Shown: piece by piece, positions 1 through 12,389 of the stretch
Layout of the letters: each line of letters starts with the position of its first letter
Numbering within the stretch: position 1 is the first letter of the stretch
Assembly: GCA_025093555.1 (NCBI GenBank)
Contig: JAIWNF010000094.1
Location: 1-64,000 of the forward strand
Origin: Circinella umbellata
Taxonomy: Eukaryota > Mucoromycota > Mucoromycetes > Mucorales > Lichtheimiaceae
Direction of reading: 5' to 3'
Length of the DNA: 64,000 nt
Position numbers and translations under genes: made by a program
Notes under the pieces: model-generated
Told to the model about the DNA's origin: nothing
Seen by the model: the letters and a program-made list of their open reading frames with translations, nothing else
The model's database searches: none

Positions 1-1744
1 CGAATGTCTTCACCAGGATTGGAAATTTTGACAGACTTGCCTAGCACAGAATTCCAGTGTAATAATTGTCTATACGTATTTGAAAAAAAACAATCTCAGA
101 AAAGGATCATAAAAATCACTGTAAAAACTATAAAAAAAGAAGAAATGTTGAATCTATTGCAGAAAATGCTCTCTACCTGAACGAGCAATGAATGATGCAG
201 CAAAACAGGTATATTCTTTATACTCAAGAAGAAAAATAGACATGTATTGATGATTTACAACAATTAGCAGTCTAGATTATTATGACGATGATACTCAGTG
301 GGAAGAATTGAAGACCAATCTATAATTATTGAAGAACGAGAAGAAGAAGAGAAGAAAAAAGAAGAAGAAGAAGAAGAAGAAGAGAAGAGCAAGAACAGAA
401 GAACAAGAACAGAAGACGGACGAAGTCGAAGAAGAATGGATAGACGAAGAGGATGAAAATTTTACTATTCAAATCAATCTATACAAATTATACTGTCGCT
501 AAAAGTATAACTTCAATAAACAAAAGTATGCAGAGACAGAGGTGAAAAATTTAGCAAAAAGTTTCTTGCACTAGCAACAAAGCACGGTGTTTCTCAAGGT
601 TTTATGATGAAATGATTCAATTGTTCAATGGATATATAAAGATAAGCTTATTGAACCCTTCTTTCACACCATTTATCTAAAAGGTCGGTTATAATCAACT
701 CATAAGATTATATACTTTTCTTATTGACTTTTTTACATTTTTATTACTGATACGTTTTTTTGTGGTATACCGTGGTTCAAAAGGGCTGTTGTTGCTGAAC
801 TCCTCCATCTGATCGTCGTTTTTTGTGGTATACCGTGGTTCATTACAAAAATCACATTTTTCTTTTTTTGATACACGTTGAAACATCATACAGCCCTTTC
901 TGCAACAATCATAAAGCTTTGGCTTAATGGGATAGGTATTTTCCATCAACTATTAAAAAAACGTATCAGTGAATAAAAATGTAAAAAAGTCAATAAGAAA
1001 AGTATATAATCTTATGAGTTTGATTATAACCGACCTTTTTAGATAAATGGTGTGAAAGAAGGGGTTCAATAAGCTTATCCTTTATATATCCATTGAACAA
1101 TTGAATCATTTCATCATAAAAGCCTTGAGAAACACCGTGCTTTGTTGCTAGTGCAAGAAACTTTTTGCTAAATTTTTCACCTCTGGTCTCTGCATACTTT
1201 TGTTTATTGAAGTTATACTTTTTAGCGACAGTATAATTTTGTATAGATTGATTTGAATAGGTAAAATTTTCATCCTCTTCGTCTATCCATTCTTCTTCGA
1301 CTTCGTCTTCGTCTTCTTGTTCTTGTTCTTCTTGTTCTTGCTCTTCTTCTTCTTCTTCTTCTTCTTCTTCTTCTTTTTCTTCTTCTTCTTCTTCTCGTTC
1401 TTCAATAATTATAGATTGGTCTTCAATGTCTTCCCACTGAGTATCATCGTCATAATAATCTAGACTGCTAATTGTTGTAAATCATCAAATACTAATGTCT
1501 ATTTTTCTTCTTGAGTATAAAAGAATATTTACCTGTTTTGCTGTGCATCATTCATTTGCTCGTTCAGGTAGAGAGCATTTTCTGCAATAGATTCAACATT
1601 TCTTCTTTTTTTATAGTTTTTACAGTGATTTTTATGATCCTTTTCTGAGATTGTTTTTTTTTCAAATACGTATAGACAATTATTACACTGGAATTCTGTG
1701 CTAGGCAAGTCTGTCAAAATTTCCAATCCTGGTGAAGACATTCG
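1..1744. repeat. Near-perfect 1.7-kb palindrome (fold-back) at the window edge
   Basis: Bases 1-761 are the reverse complement of 955-1744 with a few small indels; the spacer is 762-954. The left arm repeatedly lacks single bases that the right arm has, often in homopolymers (for example eight A versus nine A near base 83). The spacer carries a 25-bp direct duplication (GTGGTATACCGTGGTTCA core) near 761-779 and 824-842. Both arms encode the same N-terminal transposase sequence. This is either a genuine fold-back duplication or a long-read hairpin chimera at a contig end; the homopolymer pattern favours the latter. Confidence 0.9.
695..1741 (-). pseudogene. 5' fragment of a Tnp2-like (CACTA-type) transposase gene
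   Basis: Read on the minus strand from ATG 1741, the first exon encodes a C-x2-C...H...C finger (core FQCNNCLYVF, then HKNHCKNYKKRRN). A Glu-rich tract follows, written by a long TTC repeat at about 1290-1395. Reading resumes at 949-695 with a C-x4-C...C-x2-C segment (YDCCRKGCMMF, then KCDFCNEPRY), which is the usual zinc-binding block near the start of Tnp2 transposases. The same two modules occur in order at 4070 and 4690, so the two elements are related. The gene breaks off where the palindrome folds back, and no catalytic core is present. Confidence 0.65.
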
Positions 1745-2090
1745 AATACCGTACTATCAAAAAGATCTAATAGTTGTTAGGATCAGTCATCATTATTGCT
1801 ATTCTTTTTCGGTGCCATGCTGGAAAAACACTTGCTATTTATTCCGTCAAGCTTTCAGATGGTGAAAGGATGAGAAAAAAATACCAGGTGGAAAAAAAAT
1901 AATAACCACAAAATAAACAGTCACAGAAGACCATTTGATCATCACTTATCATCCTTCCACTTTTCTCTATCTAAGCTATATGTAAAAAGGTGTTGAAAAC
2001 ATGGAATCAAACTACTGATACGACCGATTACTACAGGATTCATGTTATGAACAATTTTAGCATAATTGAAACAATTTTAATTTTTATTGA
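1745..2090. other. Unannotated AT-rich spacer
   Basis: There is no open reading frame with coding character and no recognisable repeat between the palindrome and the tandem repeat. Confidence 0.6.
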
Positions 2091-2640
2091 CGGGGTTGGA
2101 GATTTTCCGGAGAGAAATGGAGATATTTTGGAGAGTTGAATTGTTGCACTATAAAATTAATATTTTTTTTGGAGATTTTGTGAATTTGAGACTTAGTACA
2201 TACGATTCAATCATTGGTTACCACTCTTCTACATTATATGCAAGTTATATGTATTTTAAATCATACTTCATTTTGATTTTTTTTTTGTCGAACAGGGTTG
2301 GAGATTTTCCGGAGAGAAATGGAGATATCTTGGAGAGTTGAGTTTTTGCAGCATGAATTTTATAGATTTTTGAAGATTTTATGAATTTGAGACTTAGTAA
2401 ATACTATTCAATCGTTGGTTACCATTCTTCTACCCTATATCCAAGTTATATGCATTTTAGACCACAATTCATTTTGATTTTTTTTTGTCGAACAGGGTTG
2501 GAGATTTTCCGGAGAGAAATGGAGATTTTTTGGAGTGTTGAGTTGTTGCACTACAAAATTAATAATGTTTTCAAAAAAAATTGGAGATTTTACGGAGTTG
2601 GAGATTTTCCAGAGACGAAAAATAATTTTTTCGGAGTTTT
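2091..2640. repeat. Imperfect ~200-bp tandem repeat, about 2.7 copies
   Basis: The block GGGTTGGAGATTTTCCGGAG starts at 2093, 2295 and 2495, giving periods of 202 and 200 bp. The rest of the unit (ATTTGAGACTTAGTA, GGTTACCA.TCTTCTAC, TTTTTTTGTCGAACA) also repeats. The third copy is truncated and contains an extra internal GTTGGAGATTTTCC at about 2599. The unit can be read through in one frame, but no start, domain or codon bias supports a gene. Confidence 0.85.
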
Positions 2641-2710
2641 TATGCTCAAAGTGTTTAATTAGTTTAAAGAGAAGAATAAATAAATATATATATATTATTA
2701 TAATTAAATA

Positions 2711-3772
2711 TTAACTAAAAGTATTATAACTTGAATTGCTTCTCAATGATGATAATTTATCATCAATAACTCCTCTGTTTTCAGACCAAGTATGCCGGTT
2801 TACATTATGATTTAAGAGATATTCATCATAATGCCCAGTTTTTTCATTCTTCTTTGTTTTAAAATTTGGAACAATGTGTACTGCCCGAGCTTTTTCAGAG
2901 ACTTGTATAACTTTTTTTGGTTCTTCCAGTTTTAATACTTCCATATCTGTTACAAATGCTCTGTTTTTTATAGGTAGATATCGTTCTATGAAGCACATAT
3001 CAAGATTTTTATTTACGTAGCTGCCTTGAAAAAATAACAGCGGTCGACCATAATATTCCCCTTTCAGTTCCACGAAATCGCACCAATTTGCTCCTCGAAA
3101 CGTTGTATTTGTTCTAACAGCTTCATTATATACTTCATCATCATCATCCGTCACTGCTTGAATGACAAGTTTTTTAAATACAAGAAAATTTATAAACAAA
3201 ATATATTTAGTGGGAATGACTATTTACACTCTATACATAACTCTGATAAGCATTAAAAAATAATAAAGTCCTACCTTTGTTATGTTAAGTTTTGCATACG
3301 TCCTAATGATACCCTCGAAGTTCGTTTTTCGATATCAGTGTCCAAAAATAATCTGATGGCAGTGCCCAATGATAAAGATTGTTCTGATTCATGATTTCGA
3401 AGTGCATCTAAAGATATTGGTTTTCTGAGATTGCTCGGAGATAATAATATGTATGAACAAGAGTTATGTAAAGGGGAACTTGTATGATTATTATTAGATT
3501 TTTGACCATGCCAAGCAGCTGCGTCATATAAAGCATCTCGTCGTGCTATAAAAGTTCCCATCTAATATATGTGATTTGTTGCCAATAATGAATTTTATTT
3601 CTTACTTCTATGATAAAATGCAAGCTTATCAAGTATTATAAAAAGCCATACCTGTTTTGTAAAGATTTTTTTATTAAATGAAGTCCTTGCTGCAGGAGCT
3701 TTTGAATCTCGCTTATATTGGGTTTCAGAATAACACACTATGGGATTTGAATCACTTAATTTTGCTGAATAT
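2711..3772 (-). pseudogene. 3' fragment of a Tnp2-like transposase gene
   Basis: Three blocks on the minus strand can be read as exons. The first is 3772-3652 (acceptor TTTTTTAG, donor GTATGG). The second starts at 3561. The third is 3199-2711 and ends in a stop. The last block has the C-terminal signature of Tnp2 proteins: WCDFVELKGEYYGRPLLFF, IERYLPI, VHIVPNF and a terminal NRHTWSE. An in-frame TAA just before the donor of the middle block suggests decay. The catalytic 5' half is missing upstream, where an unrelated copy runs the other way from 4070. Confidence 0.6.
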
Positions 3773-4069
3773 CTAAAAAAAATCTATTTACACTGAGAAT
3801 CTTCACAAAAACTACAAAAAAACTTTACTTAAAATTTATTCCAAATGCTTCTCTTTTGTGGCAACATGCTCAATTAATGTTCTTTAATTTGAATTTATTT
3901 AGTTTATAATACATAAAGTATAAAACAGTAAAAAAAAAATATGTCTCCATGGAAACCCAAATAATCTTTAGGAAAAATACTATTGCTGAGTTGAAAATAA
4001 TTTAAAATGGTGCGCCTTACATGAATGCTCTCAATTTGACCTCTTTTAAACACATCTCTTTATATCTAT

Positions 4070-7014
4070 ATGTCGATGCTGAAACTACCAGGTTCCAAAT
4101 TTTACTGTAACATTTGCAAGGGTATATTTTTAAAGCGAGACATAAAAAAGAAAGATCATACATTGAATTGCGTTCTTAAAGAAGCAAAAAAAAAAGAAAC
4201 AACGGGATGGGTGAAGATCGACCTTGGTAAAAAGCGACGAAGACTTAGATTGATATAGGAATCAGTAAATGGGTAGGCTTGAAGCTTTTTATAGTTAGCT
4301 TTATAACAAAAATGTGATGTAACAGACCTCTTTATTTATGTACTAAATGAAGCTTTAGAGTTAGTGTCGAAGGAAGCGTTCCATTTCATGCAGAAACTAA
4401 TGAAAGCTCAAAATCAAGTCTCAATTCCGTTTCTAATGAAATTACCAGGGACGTTGAACAACTGCAAGTCCAAGCTGAAAATGATTTTGACGATTTCGAA
4501 TACGATTTTGGTGACAAAGGTTATCATATTGGTAAGGAAAACACGACGAAAAATGCAGAAACTGTAAGCAGAGAGTTATACTGTACATCTGTTGTATAGA
4601 GTGGACTAACACGGACAAGGTTCGATAAAATGGTTAATATTATCAACAATTATATTGATGGAACTCATCAACCCTTGTACAAATACAATCAAGCAAAATC
4701 ACTGTTAGTTGAAAAAGAATATCCCATTCGTCCTGTTATATATGATATGTGCCGCAATGGATGTATGATGTATATGCCATCTGACAAAAGGAAACATTGC
4801 AAATATTGTAAAAATTCACGATATAAAAAAGGAAAAAAACACAGAAGGGATGGTAGTACGAATAAACAGCCACATATGACCATAATGCAACTACCACTTC
4901 AAGATCAACTTGTACTTCTTCTTCAAAAGGAAACGACACGGGAGGAGTTTATGTATCGAACAGTGTTCACATCTACTTCCTCTGATGGAATATATAAAGA
5001 TGTCTTTGATGGAAGTGTGTATAAAATGCTATGCCAAGAAGGCCTCTTTAACAATGACCTTAATATTGTGCTTTTACTATAATACTGATGGTTTTACGGC
5101 AAAAAATATGCAATTAACAATTATAAATCTTATTATTTTAAATTTTCCACCTCTCATCTGCTTTGAAAACAAAAGAATAATTCAACTGGCTATAATCCTT
5201 GGACCACATGAACCCAAGGATCTAATGTCATTTTTGACCGCTATGTTGAACGACATAAAAACTTTACAGAAATTCAGTTTCGATGTTATAAGTAATGATA
5301 GAGAAACGTATCGTGCAAAAGTGCATCTTTTGTTGGGTACTTTCTGATTGCTATACCAGAAATTTAGAAGTATATTTTTTTTTTGGGATTAAAATTACTG
5401 ATAGGAAGACAATAATAGGCACGGGTGATATTATAGCAACAGCAAAGCTAATGCCTCATAAGGGCCATAATTCCAGGTATATCTTAGAATTTGTTTATTA
5501 TACATGAAAAGAGAAAAAAAGGAGGAGGTTAGCTTATTTTAACCTTTCTCATATACAATTTAATCTAAGGTACAGTTGTCGACTTTGTACTGTAAAAGGG
5601 ATTTCGATTATGTTGCAAGGGTTGTATTTTAGACCAAAACGATATCCTGTACCAAAACGAAGGTCCGTGGATGTCTTTACCAAAAAAAAATACAAGAAAA
5701 ATAGATATGGTGTCAGATAAGAGTCAAAGTTTGCTGTATTAAAAAGCTTCAAGAATTGTGAATTTTTTGGATTGGATATTATGCATTTGCTTTCTGGGAT
5801 CGTGAAGCAGTTCTGGAAATTAGTTTACAGTGAGTTTGGAAAAAAGGATAACCCTCTCTTTTTAAAAACAACTACTAGAAATCATATCCGGGCAGCGATT
5901 GCCAATTCAAAAGTGACTATAACATCAACATTTAATGCATGTACAAAGGATATATCAAAAAAGTAGATTCAAATCAATTGAAGCGATCAATATGATCAGA
6001 TACATTGCTCCAACGATAATCATTGACCATCTTAGGGATCAAGAAGCAAGAGATGCGACAATTGCATTAGTCCAAATCTTCAGTATAATATTTCAAAATT
6101 CTATTATGAGCAACAACTTACAGAGGCTAGATATATATGTTTGGAAATGGTTTGCATTTCTTATAAATCATGTTGATCTCGGGAATGTCAGTGGCAAAAT
6201 TTTTACAATTAATCAACATTACCTTCGTCATATCAAAGAAACTACTCTGGCAATGGCCCCCCCATGAATGTATGCAACTTTTTCAAATGAAAGAGCTTTG
6301 GGAGAAATTAAATGTAAAGTAAAGTCACCATCAGTACAAGGAATAAATGCTGGAAATATAATGCTTTCACTTGCAGCAATACATTTCACTGAAACAAACA
6401 ATGGTTCAATAGAAGATCGCAGAGGACCATCACTAACTGACTCTACTGCCCATGATGCACCTGAAATTTAGAATCCTCACTGTGATAGAACTACTAGTGA
6501 CTATAGTGAATACAATCTTGATACATTGCTGCCTAACTTTTGGCAAATTTATTCTAATAATGTACGAGAAATAGAATCATTTATTGAGGCTGGAGGACGA
6601 TTATTCATTAGTTCAAAGGAAATCATTGGAAGTTCGTATCGAGAACGGCAAGATACCAGGCTAGACGACTTTTACGTACAAATGATTATTGATGTGGATA
6701 GATGCTAAAGACGAAACATTATTAGAAGAAAACCAAGGTTTTACTTCGGTGAGATGATTTTTTACTTTCGTCATACACAAGGAGATTTCATAAGATTCCT
6801 TCGACTCATCAAAAATCGGGAAGTTGGTTTATCAGTAGATGGCATTCCATTTATACGAGAAAAAGCTAACCACAAATATCTTGCTGTTTCGGTTGGAGAT
6901 ATATGTTCTACTGTTGCTATCTATACAGCTACTTCCAAGCGAAGATACATTGTATGGCTGGGGATGAATCCCTTGAAAAATCAGAACTTTAGTTTATTGA
7001 ATGATCTGTACTAA
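4070..7014 (+). pseudogene. Decayed Tnp2-like transposase (CACTA/EnSpm-type DNA transposon)
   Basis: The order of conserved pieces follows a Tnp2 transposase. An N-terminal finger starts at 4070 (FYCNICKGIF). A zinc block lies at 4730-4840 (YDMCRNGCMMY, HCKYCKNSRY). A core segment lies at 4980-5330 (FDGSVYKMLC, NTDGF, LGPHEPKDLMSFL). A GTGDIIATAKLMPHKGHNSR block lies at about 5420-5480. DIMHLLSGIVKQFW follows at about 5770, and the C-terminal helical region at 5935-6470. These pieces lie in different frames with stops between them, so the copy cannot make a full protein unless several are introns. The cut-and-paste role is inferred from the family. I could not define terminal inverted repeats. 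Confidence 0.7.
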
Positions 7015-7197
7015 GAATTCATTCCGCAGTAGCTTTCAGCTTTTTTTTTCTTCTCTTTTCTTTTTCAATCTTTTTCTTTAATCGCTCTTTATTTAATCAT
7101 CCTTTTTTTCAAACACTTTGGACATCTTATTACTAACGAAACATTGTTTATTTTATTATAAAGCTTATCTATCACAAGTCTTACCATCTATTCAGTA

Positions 7198-8271
7198 ATG
7201 GGTTCAAAGAAACACATATCAGACGCAAACGGAAATATTGAACTAGCATTAACACGTTTGAAACGTGCCTTGAAAAAGCAATAAACACAACACAAAAAAG
7301 ATATTGCGTCTTTCAAGAATACATTAAAAAACAGACAGGAATCAACGCGAGATTAGTAGATTTAGTTGAAAAATTCGATGAAGAAGCTGAAGTCGATTCC
7401 TCAAATCAAGCAACAACTATACCTGTGGTTCTGATTGATTTGCCAAAAACAGAAGTTTACAGCGAAACAAAAAGGAAGCACGTATTGAGGAAACGGCAGT
7501 ATAGTCGAGAACTTTTTATATGGCTTCTTAAAATGTATTGTACTAAAGCCACCTTACTGCAACTTGAAGATTCTCAGATGGAATCACAGTTTTGCCATGT
7601 TCAAGTACTTACCAAAGAAGTAGTAAGTCAGTGTAGAAACAAGCATAAACTTAATGAATTTGTGAAGCGGAAAAAGGTAGAGTCTTATCATTATGAAATG
7701 TATCGAGATCTTGAACGTGATGCATTGTCGTACATTCCTTTAAACGCATGTACTCGCCATTGGGCTGCACGTCTTATACTGTCAAAACATTGGCAGAATA
7801 AACAGCAAGTAACAATAAAAACATGCGAAATAGCCATCCAGGCTTCCAATGATGAACCAAGCCAAAACAGAAGTGATAACAAAGCTAACACAAGTAACGA
7901 ACTCTTGTTTAGCCGTGAGGCCAATACCAACCATCATGAGCGCTACTCTTTAGGTATTCTTTTCTATTAAAAAAAAAGTTAAAAAGAAAAACATCCAATA
8001 CATATGTTTGGACTAAAGATTTATGGCTGTTTAGATATTGACTTAGAAGACCATATAAGAATTATAGATGATTATGCTAAAAACATGAGGTGAGATAGAA
8101 CGTTGAGAGGGGCAGTAATAGTTATAGCAGGACATAAAATGGCGACACAAAAACATATAATACTAACATAATAAATGACATTATAACAACACAAGTAAAG
8201 ATAAGTCAAGTTCTGATGGCAGTACTAGTGACAATGACTCCACAGGTTCAGACAGCAGTACTAATGACGAC
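7198..8271 (+). pseudogene. Broken ORF of unknown function, possibly BEN-domain-like, cut by an LTR
   Basis: ATG 7198 opens a 28-codon frame (MGSKKHISDANGN). It runs into a stop at 7282, and coding continues one frame over from about 7270 to 7970, so there is a single-base break in an A run. The main part is helical and charged, with segments such as RELFIWLLKMYC and TRHWAARLILSKHW. The spacing vaguely resembles a BEN domain, but I would not rely on it. A Ser/Asp-rich stretch (SSSDGSTSDNDSTGSD) at about 8190-8265 may be its tail and reads directly into the LTR at 8272, whose sequence supplies a stop. The gene may belong to the adjacent Tnp2 element. Confidence 0.4.
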
Positions 8272-8692
8272 TGTTATATCAATCAAATATAATAAAATAA
8301 AAGAGACGTAAATAAGTCAACGAGACCCAAAAGAACAATAATTGAACTGAAGTTTATTAAAATAAAATATTATCTCTATTTATATGAATCTTATTATCAG
8401 TGGGATATATTGATATATGTATACGTAAGATTGATATTTGTCATGGCCGTGTGAATTATGAATATAAGATTAATGATATTAAGATTAGACTTTGAGCGGT
8501 TGACGATATGATATATCTACGCAGCTGTAACCTTATATCATTATAGAAGACGGACTTCTGTGTTCTTATAAATCATGGTCCAAATAGGGAAATACACGAA
8601 ATGTCAGCAAAGCATAATTAAAGATACGCTATACTTTAATAATTAGAATGACAAATAATTATCTTTATGAATAATATGTGTTGGATACAACA
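8272..8692 (-). repeat. 3' LTR of the chromovirus
   Basis: This 421-bp block starts TGTTATATC and ends GATACAACA (TG...CA with imperfect terminal inversion). It matches 15627-16047 over its full length with only a handful of substitutions, for example TATATGTATACG versus TATGTGTATACG near the middle. The near identity suggests recent activity of the family. Confidence 0.92.
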
Positions 8693-8710
8693 TTACCCCC
8701 CACCAGGTTG
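8693..8710 (-). other. Polypurine tract next to the 3' LTR
   Basis: On the minus strand the sequence CCTGGTGGGGGGTAA sits immediately before the LTR start TGTTG. A G-rich purine run at this place is where plus-strand DNA synthesis is primed in LTR elements. It also fixes the orientation of the element as minus. Confidence 0.6.
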
Positions 8711-8834
8711 GAACAACCGTTAAATAAGATAGATGCAAGCACTTGTCTTTGATAAAAGTATATATCGATAAAACTCCAGTTAAAAACCCATGGGTCGATA
8801 GTTGGAAAGAAATAAGTTTTGGAGAAAGACATAT

Positions 8835-10451
8835 TTAAGTGCGTCTGCGTTTATTATTGATGCATGATGATCGACGTGGTAGTGATATACGTTTCAGATT
8901 TTTGTTTGAAATCTTTTCTTGATTCCGACTTTGCCAATATCTTTCAATTTGTGTAAGGTCATTGAAATGTTCAATGGGTTCCCAAGTATCATCATCAGGA
9001 CCGTAACCTTTCCATCGTACAAGATATTTATAATTTCCTGGTGCTCCTTCATGATCAATGATTGATTGAACTTCAAAGAAGTCATCGCCAGAAGCAATGG
9101 TATCCTGAGAAATTAATTTTATTTGATGTGGAGGAACATCATGTGAGTGAACAGCACTAGTTGCGTCAGTAAGAACGTATTGGCCATTGCCTTTATTCTT
9201 TCCATGAACTGTGTAAGGGCCTTCATAACGAACGTCTGTTTTAGAGCGGCGAGTCATATTTTGAATCATCACTTTGCTGCCAACAGGAAATTCTTTAATA
9301 ATTCGGAATTTTTTAGAAAATTTTCCTTGCTGGGCTTTTTGTAAAGCATCCATACGATCACGGATGGCTGGTATAACAATGTTAGCCATGTTTTCTTCTC
9401 GTTTGTCATTGAAGTGTATTTTATTATTTACTTCAGTTGAGTTTAAATAATTGTAGTCTTCCCATAAATTTGGTTGACATGTAAAGAAAAGAGAAAAAGG
9501 ACGGCTGTTGTGTAACTTTGCAATTTTATTATTAATGCTCAGTTGTGCAGCTGGTAAGAAAAGATCCCAATCGTCTTTTTTACCATGTAATCGTTTAACG
9601 ATAATGCTTTTCATTGCCTTAACTTTTGTCTCGCAAACTCCATTGGCCTTCGGATTATAGGAGTAAGAAGCCGTAAGTCGATTCCACAGTTATCAAGAAG
9701 ATGTTTAACAACTTCGTTTATGAATTCTATACCACGATCATTTTGGATGATTTTAGGAAGGCCTAAATCGGCAAATACTTGAATAAGTGTTTTTGCGATT
9801 GTGAGACCTGTTTTGTCCGGTATTGGGCGTAAAAGTGTGTAGCGGGAATAAATATCAACAATAACAAGAATATAGTTATTTCCTCTTGGAGTAGTACAAT
9901 TAAGGTCACCTGTGTCAAGTGCAATATGATCCCACGGTTTATCGCATAAATACTACGCATAGGATAAAAACCCTGTTTTGTGAGTGTGAATCTTTGACAG
10001 TCACGACAACCAGATACAATATTTTGTACATCCGTTTTAATTGAAGTCCAGTGTATATGTTGACTATGTAATTCATCAACTATAGCATCGATTCCGAAAT
10101 GTTCGTGAAGATGAGCTTGTTGTAATAAGTTGTACGTTCTTCAACAGGCGGAGTCATGAAGTCAGTATAGTCATTACGAATTGTAGCAGCGCGTTGAACA
10201 TGTGTAGAATTATTAAAATTCTTTTTATGTAAAGAGCGAGTATCACCCAAATAAGGTGCAGAAGCGAATAATTGTCTTTGTATAATATTACCCCCCTCCA
10301 GCTTCTGCGAAGACCAAAGACGTGATATAGTATCAGGAATAATATTATCAATACCTGGAATGTGAACAACTTCGAAGTTATAATCACAAATCGTGTCGAA
10401 CCATGTAACCATCATAGGATTAGCAATCGGTTGAGTATGTAGGTATGTCAA
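8835..10451 (-). pseudogene. Chromovirus integrase with C-terminal chromodomain (frame-broken)
   Basis: The N-terminal zinc finger is readable at about 10080-9980 (HSQHIH then GCRDC). The DDE core follows with LDTGD, IIQNDRG and NPKANGVCE supplying the three acidic residues. An open stretch from 9614 to 8835 runs through the C-terminal domain to a chromodomain (FEVQSIIDHEG, then YLVRWKGYGPDDDTWEP). Chromodomains of this class guide integration to marked heterochromatin. Frame changes near 10080, 9960 and 9640 make this copy defective. Confidence 0.85.
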
Positions 10452-10479
10452 AGCTTTATGATCGCAAAAATACTAAACT

Positions 10480-12246
10480 TTGGTTGACCCCATAAAAATT
10501 TATGAAAGCGTTTAAGTGCAAAAACTATGCTTAAAAGTTCACATTTTGTAGTAGAATAATTACGTTCAGCTTATTTAATGAGCGTCCCATAAAACCAATG
10601 TATTTATATTGATTGTCAACAACTTGATAAAGAACACTGCCAATTCCAGTGGATGAAGCATCAGTAGCAAGATTGAGTGGAAGCGATTCGTCATATTGAC
10701 TTAAAATAGGAGCAGATTGTAACGTAATTTTAATATTATTAAAAGCAGTGGTGTGTTCATCGGTCCAGTGTTCAGAAAGATTCTTTACTGTATGCAATTT
10801 ATCCAATTTGCTGGTGAGCATTTGGACACCGGGAATATGATTCCGTAAATAATTAATATAACCCAAATACCTTTGTAATGAGGTAGTATCTTAGGAGAGG
10901 CCATTCTTGAACGTTAGAAATTTTCTTTTTGTTAACAGAAATGGAACCACTTTGAATATTAAAACCCAGTAATGAAACGGATTGTTGTGCAAAAGAACAT
11001 TTTTCATGGTTAACAGTAAGGTTACGGATGATAAGCGACGAAGCGTTTCTTGTACATGATGTGTATGTTGCGTCATATTATTTGATGCAATAATGATATC
11101 GTCAACATAGACCGAAACATATGGTACATCTGAAATAATATTTGCATACATCGTTGTACATGAGCAGAAAGAAACTTTATCCCAAATGGCGATCCAATAA
11201 AACAATATTGTTTATTCATGAAAGTAAATGACGTGCGATTTTGATGATCTTCAAAAATACGGAATTTAGAAAACAGCTTTTTAAATCGAGAGTAGTAAAA
11301 ATAGATGCATTTTTCATTTTATGGAAAATATCCCGAATTAAAGGAAGTTCATGATTATCATGCGTAATGTCAGGTAATAATAAATCTAAAGGTCTCATAT
11401 CCATGCAGAACCGTAATTTTGTCATATTACCATTACTATCCTTTTTAGGTACACATAAAATAGCATTATTATAAGGAGTTCCCGGAGGAGCAAATTTGAT
11501 TATACCATCTTGTAACCATTCATCAATTTGTTCTTGAAGTTTAGGTAAGACTTTATTTGGCAAATCATATTGACGACGATAAACAACTTTACCAGAAGGA
11601 ATATTTAAATAAACCATAGATTCCGGCATAGTGCAAAAGTCATGTGAAGGAATGTTTATATTTTCCTGTACAAAAGGTTTGATTTTATCCATAAATAGTT
11701 GATGTTCCACAGATGTACCAGCAGGGGAATTATCTGGTTCAGGCATATCAACAGGTTGAGGAACAGAAGGGATTGAAGGTTTGTGCCAACAATATGCTAA
11801 CCCTTTTAAATAAATACCAATGTGGGGCATTAAATCAGCGCCAATAGACACATCAGCAGAACAATTTAAATTCATTATTTCAAAATTGTGAAAAGCAGTA
11901 ATTCCGTTATGTAATATCTTTGTTTTATTTGTATGACCAATTCTATCTATGTTAATCCAGGGCAGCCATACCAATCTTGCCGGACAAGAGGTAAACTCCA
12001 AACCAAGAGAAGAGCGCAGACCAGGTGTAATTGCCGTGAATGTTGAACCGGGGTCCACAAAAGCAAAAATGTCATGTCCTCTAAGGTAATTGGTACATAG
12101 TATGATTTAGTATTTTTGAAAAGATGTTTTGTAAAATCATGAGAATGATTGGACTTACAATTAAAGCAGGCTTTGACTAGAGATTCTTCAACCTCAGACA
12201 TCAATGTATCCTCATTTGCAGGAGGAACAGCAGCAGGTGCAGCCAA
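10480..12246 (-). pseudogene. Chromovirus aspartic protease, reverse transcriptase and RNase H (frame-broken)
   Basis: A protease-like start is seen near 12058 (DPGSTFTAI in place of the usual D-T/S-G). The reverse transcriptase fingers and palm follow (GIIKFAPPGTPYNNAI, LRFCMDMRPLD, IFTTLDLKSCF). The catalytic YVDD box lies at about 11120 (YVSVYVDDIIIAS), and RNase H starts at about 10690 (LNLATDASSTGIGSVLYQ). At least three frame changes, around 11990, 11215 and 10880, separate these parts. Confidence 0.85.
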
Positions 12247-12389
12247 ATTCGGACAGACCGAAGAACAGAATTATCATCCTGTACGGGTACAGGCAATGAT
12301 GATGGTGGTGGTGGCGTGACTGGTACGGAACCAGAAGCCGAAGATGATGATGGTGATTGGAGGAGAGAGGCAGAGCGGATTGCCAAATG

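Noticed and set aside
2091..2640. CRISPR-like array
   Set aside because: The whole ~200-bp unit is repeated, including the would-be spacers, and the genome is eukaryotic.
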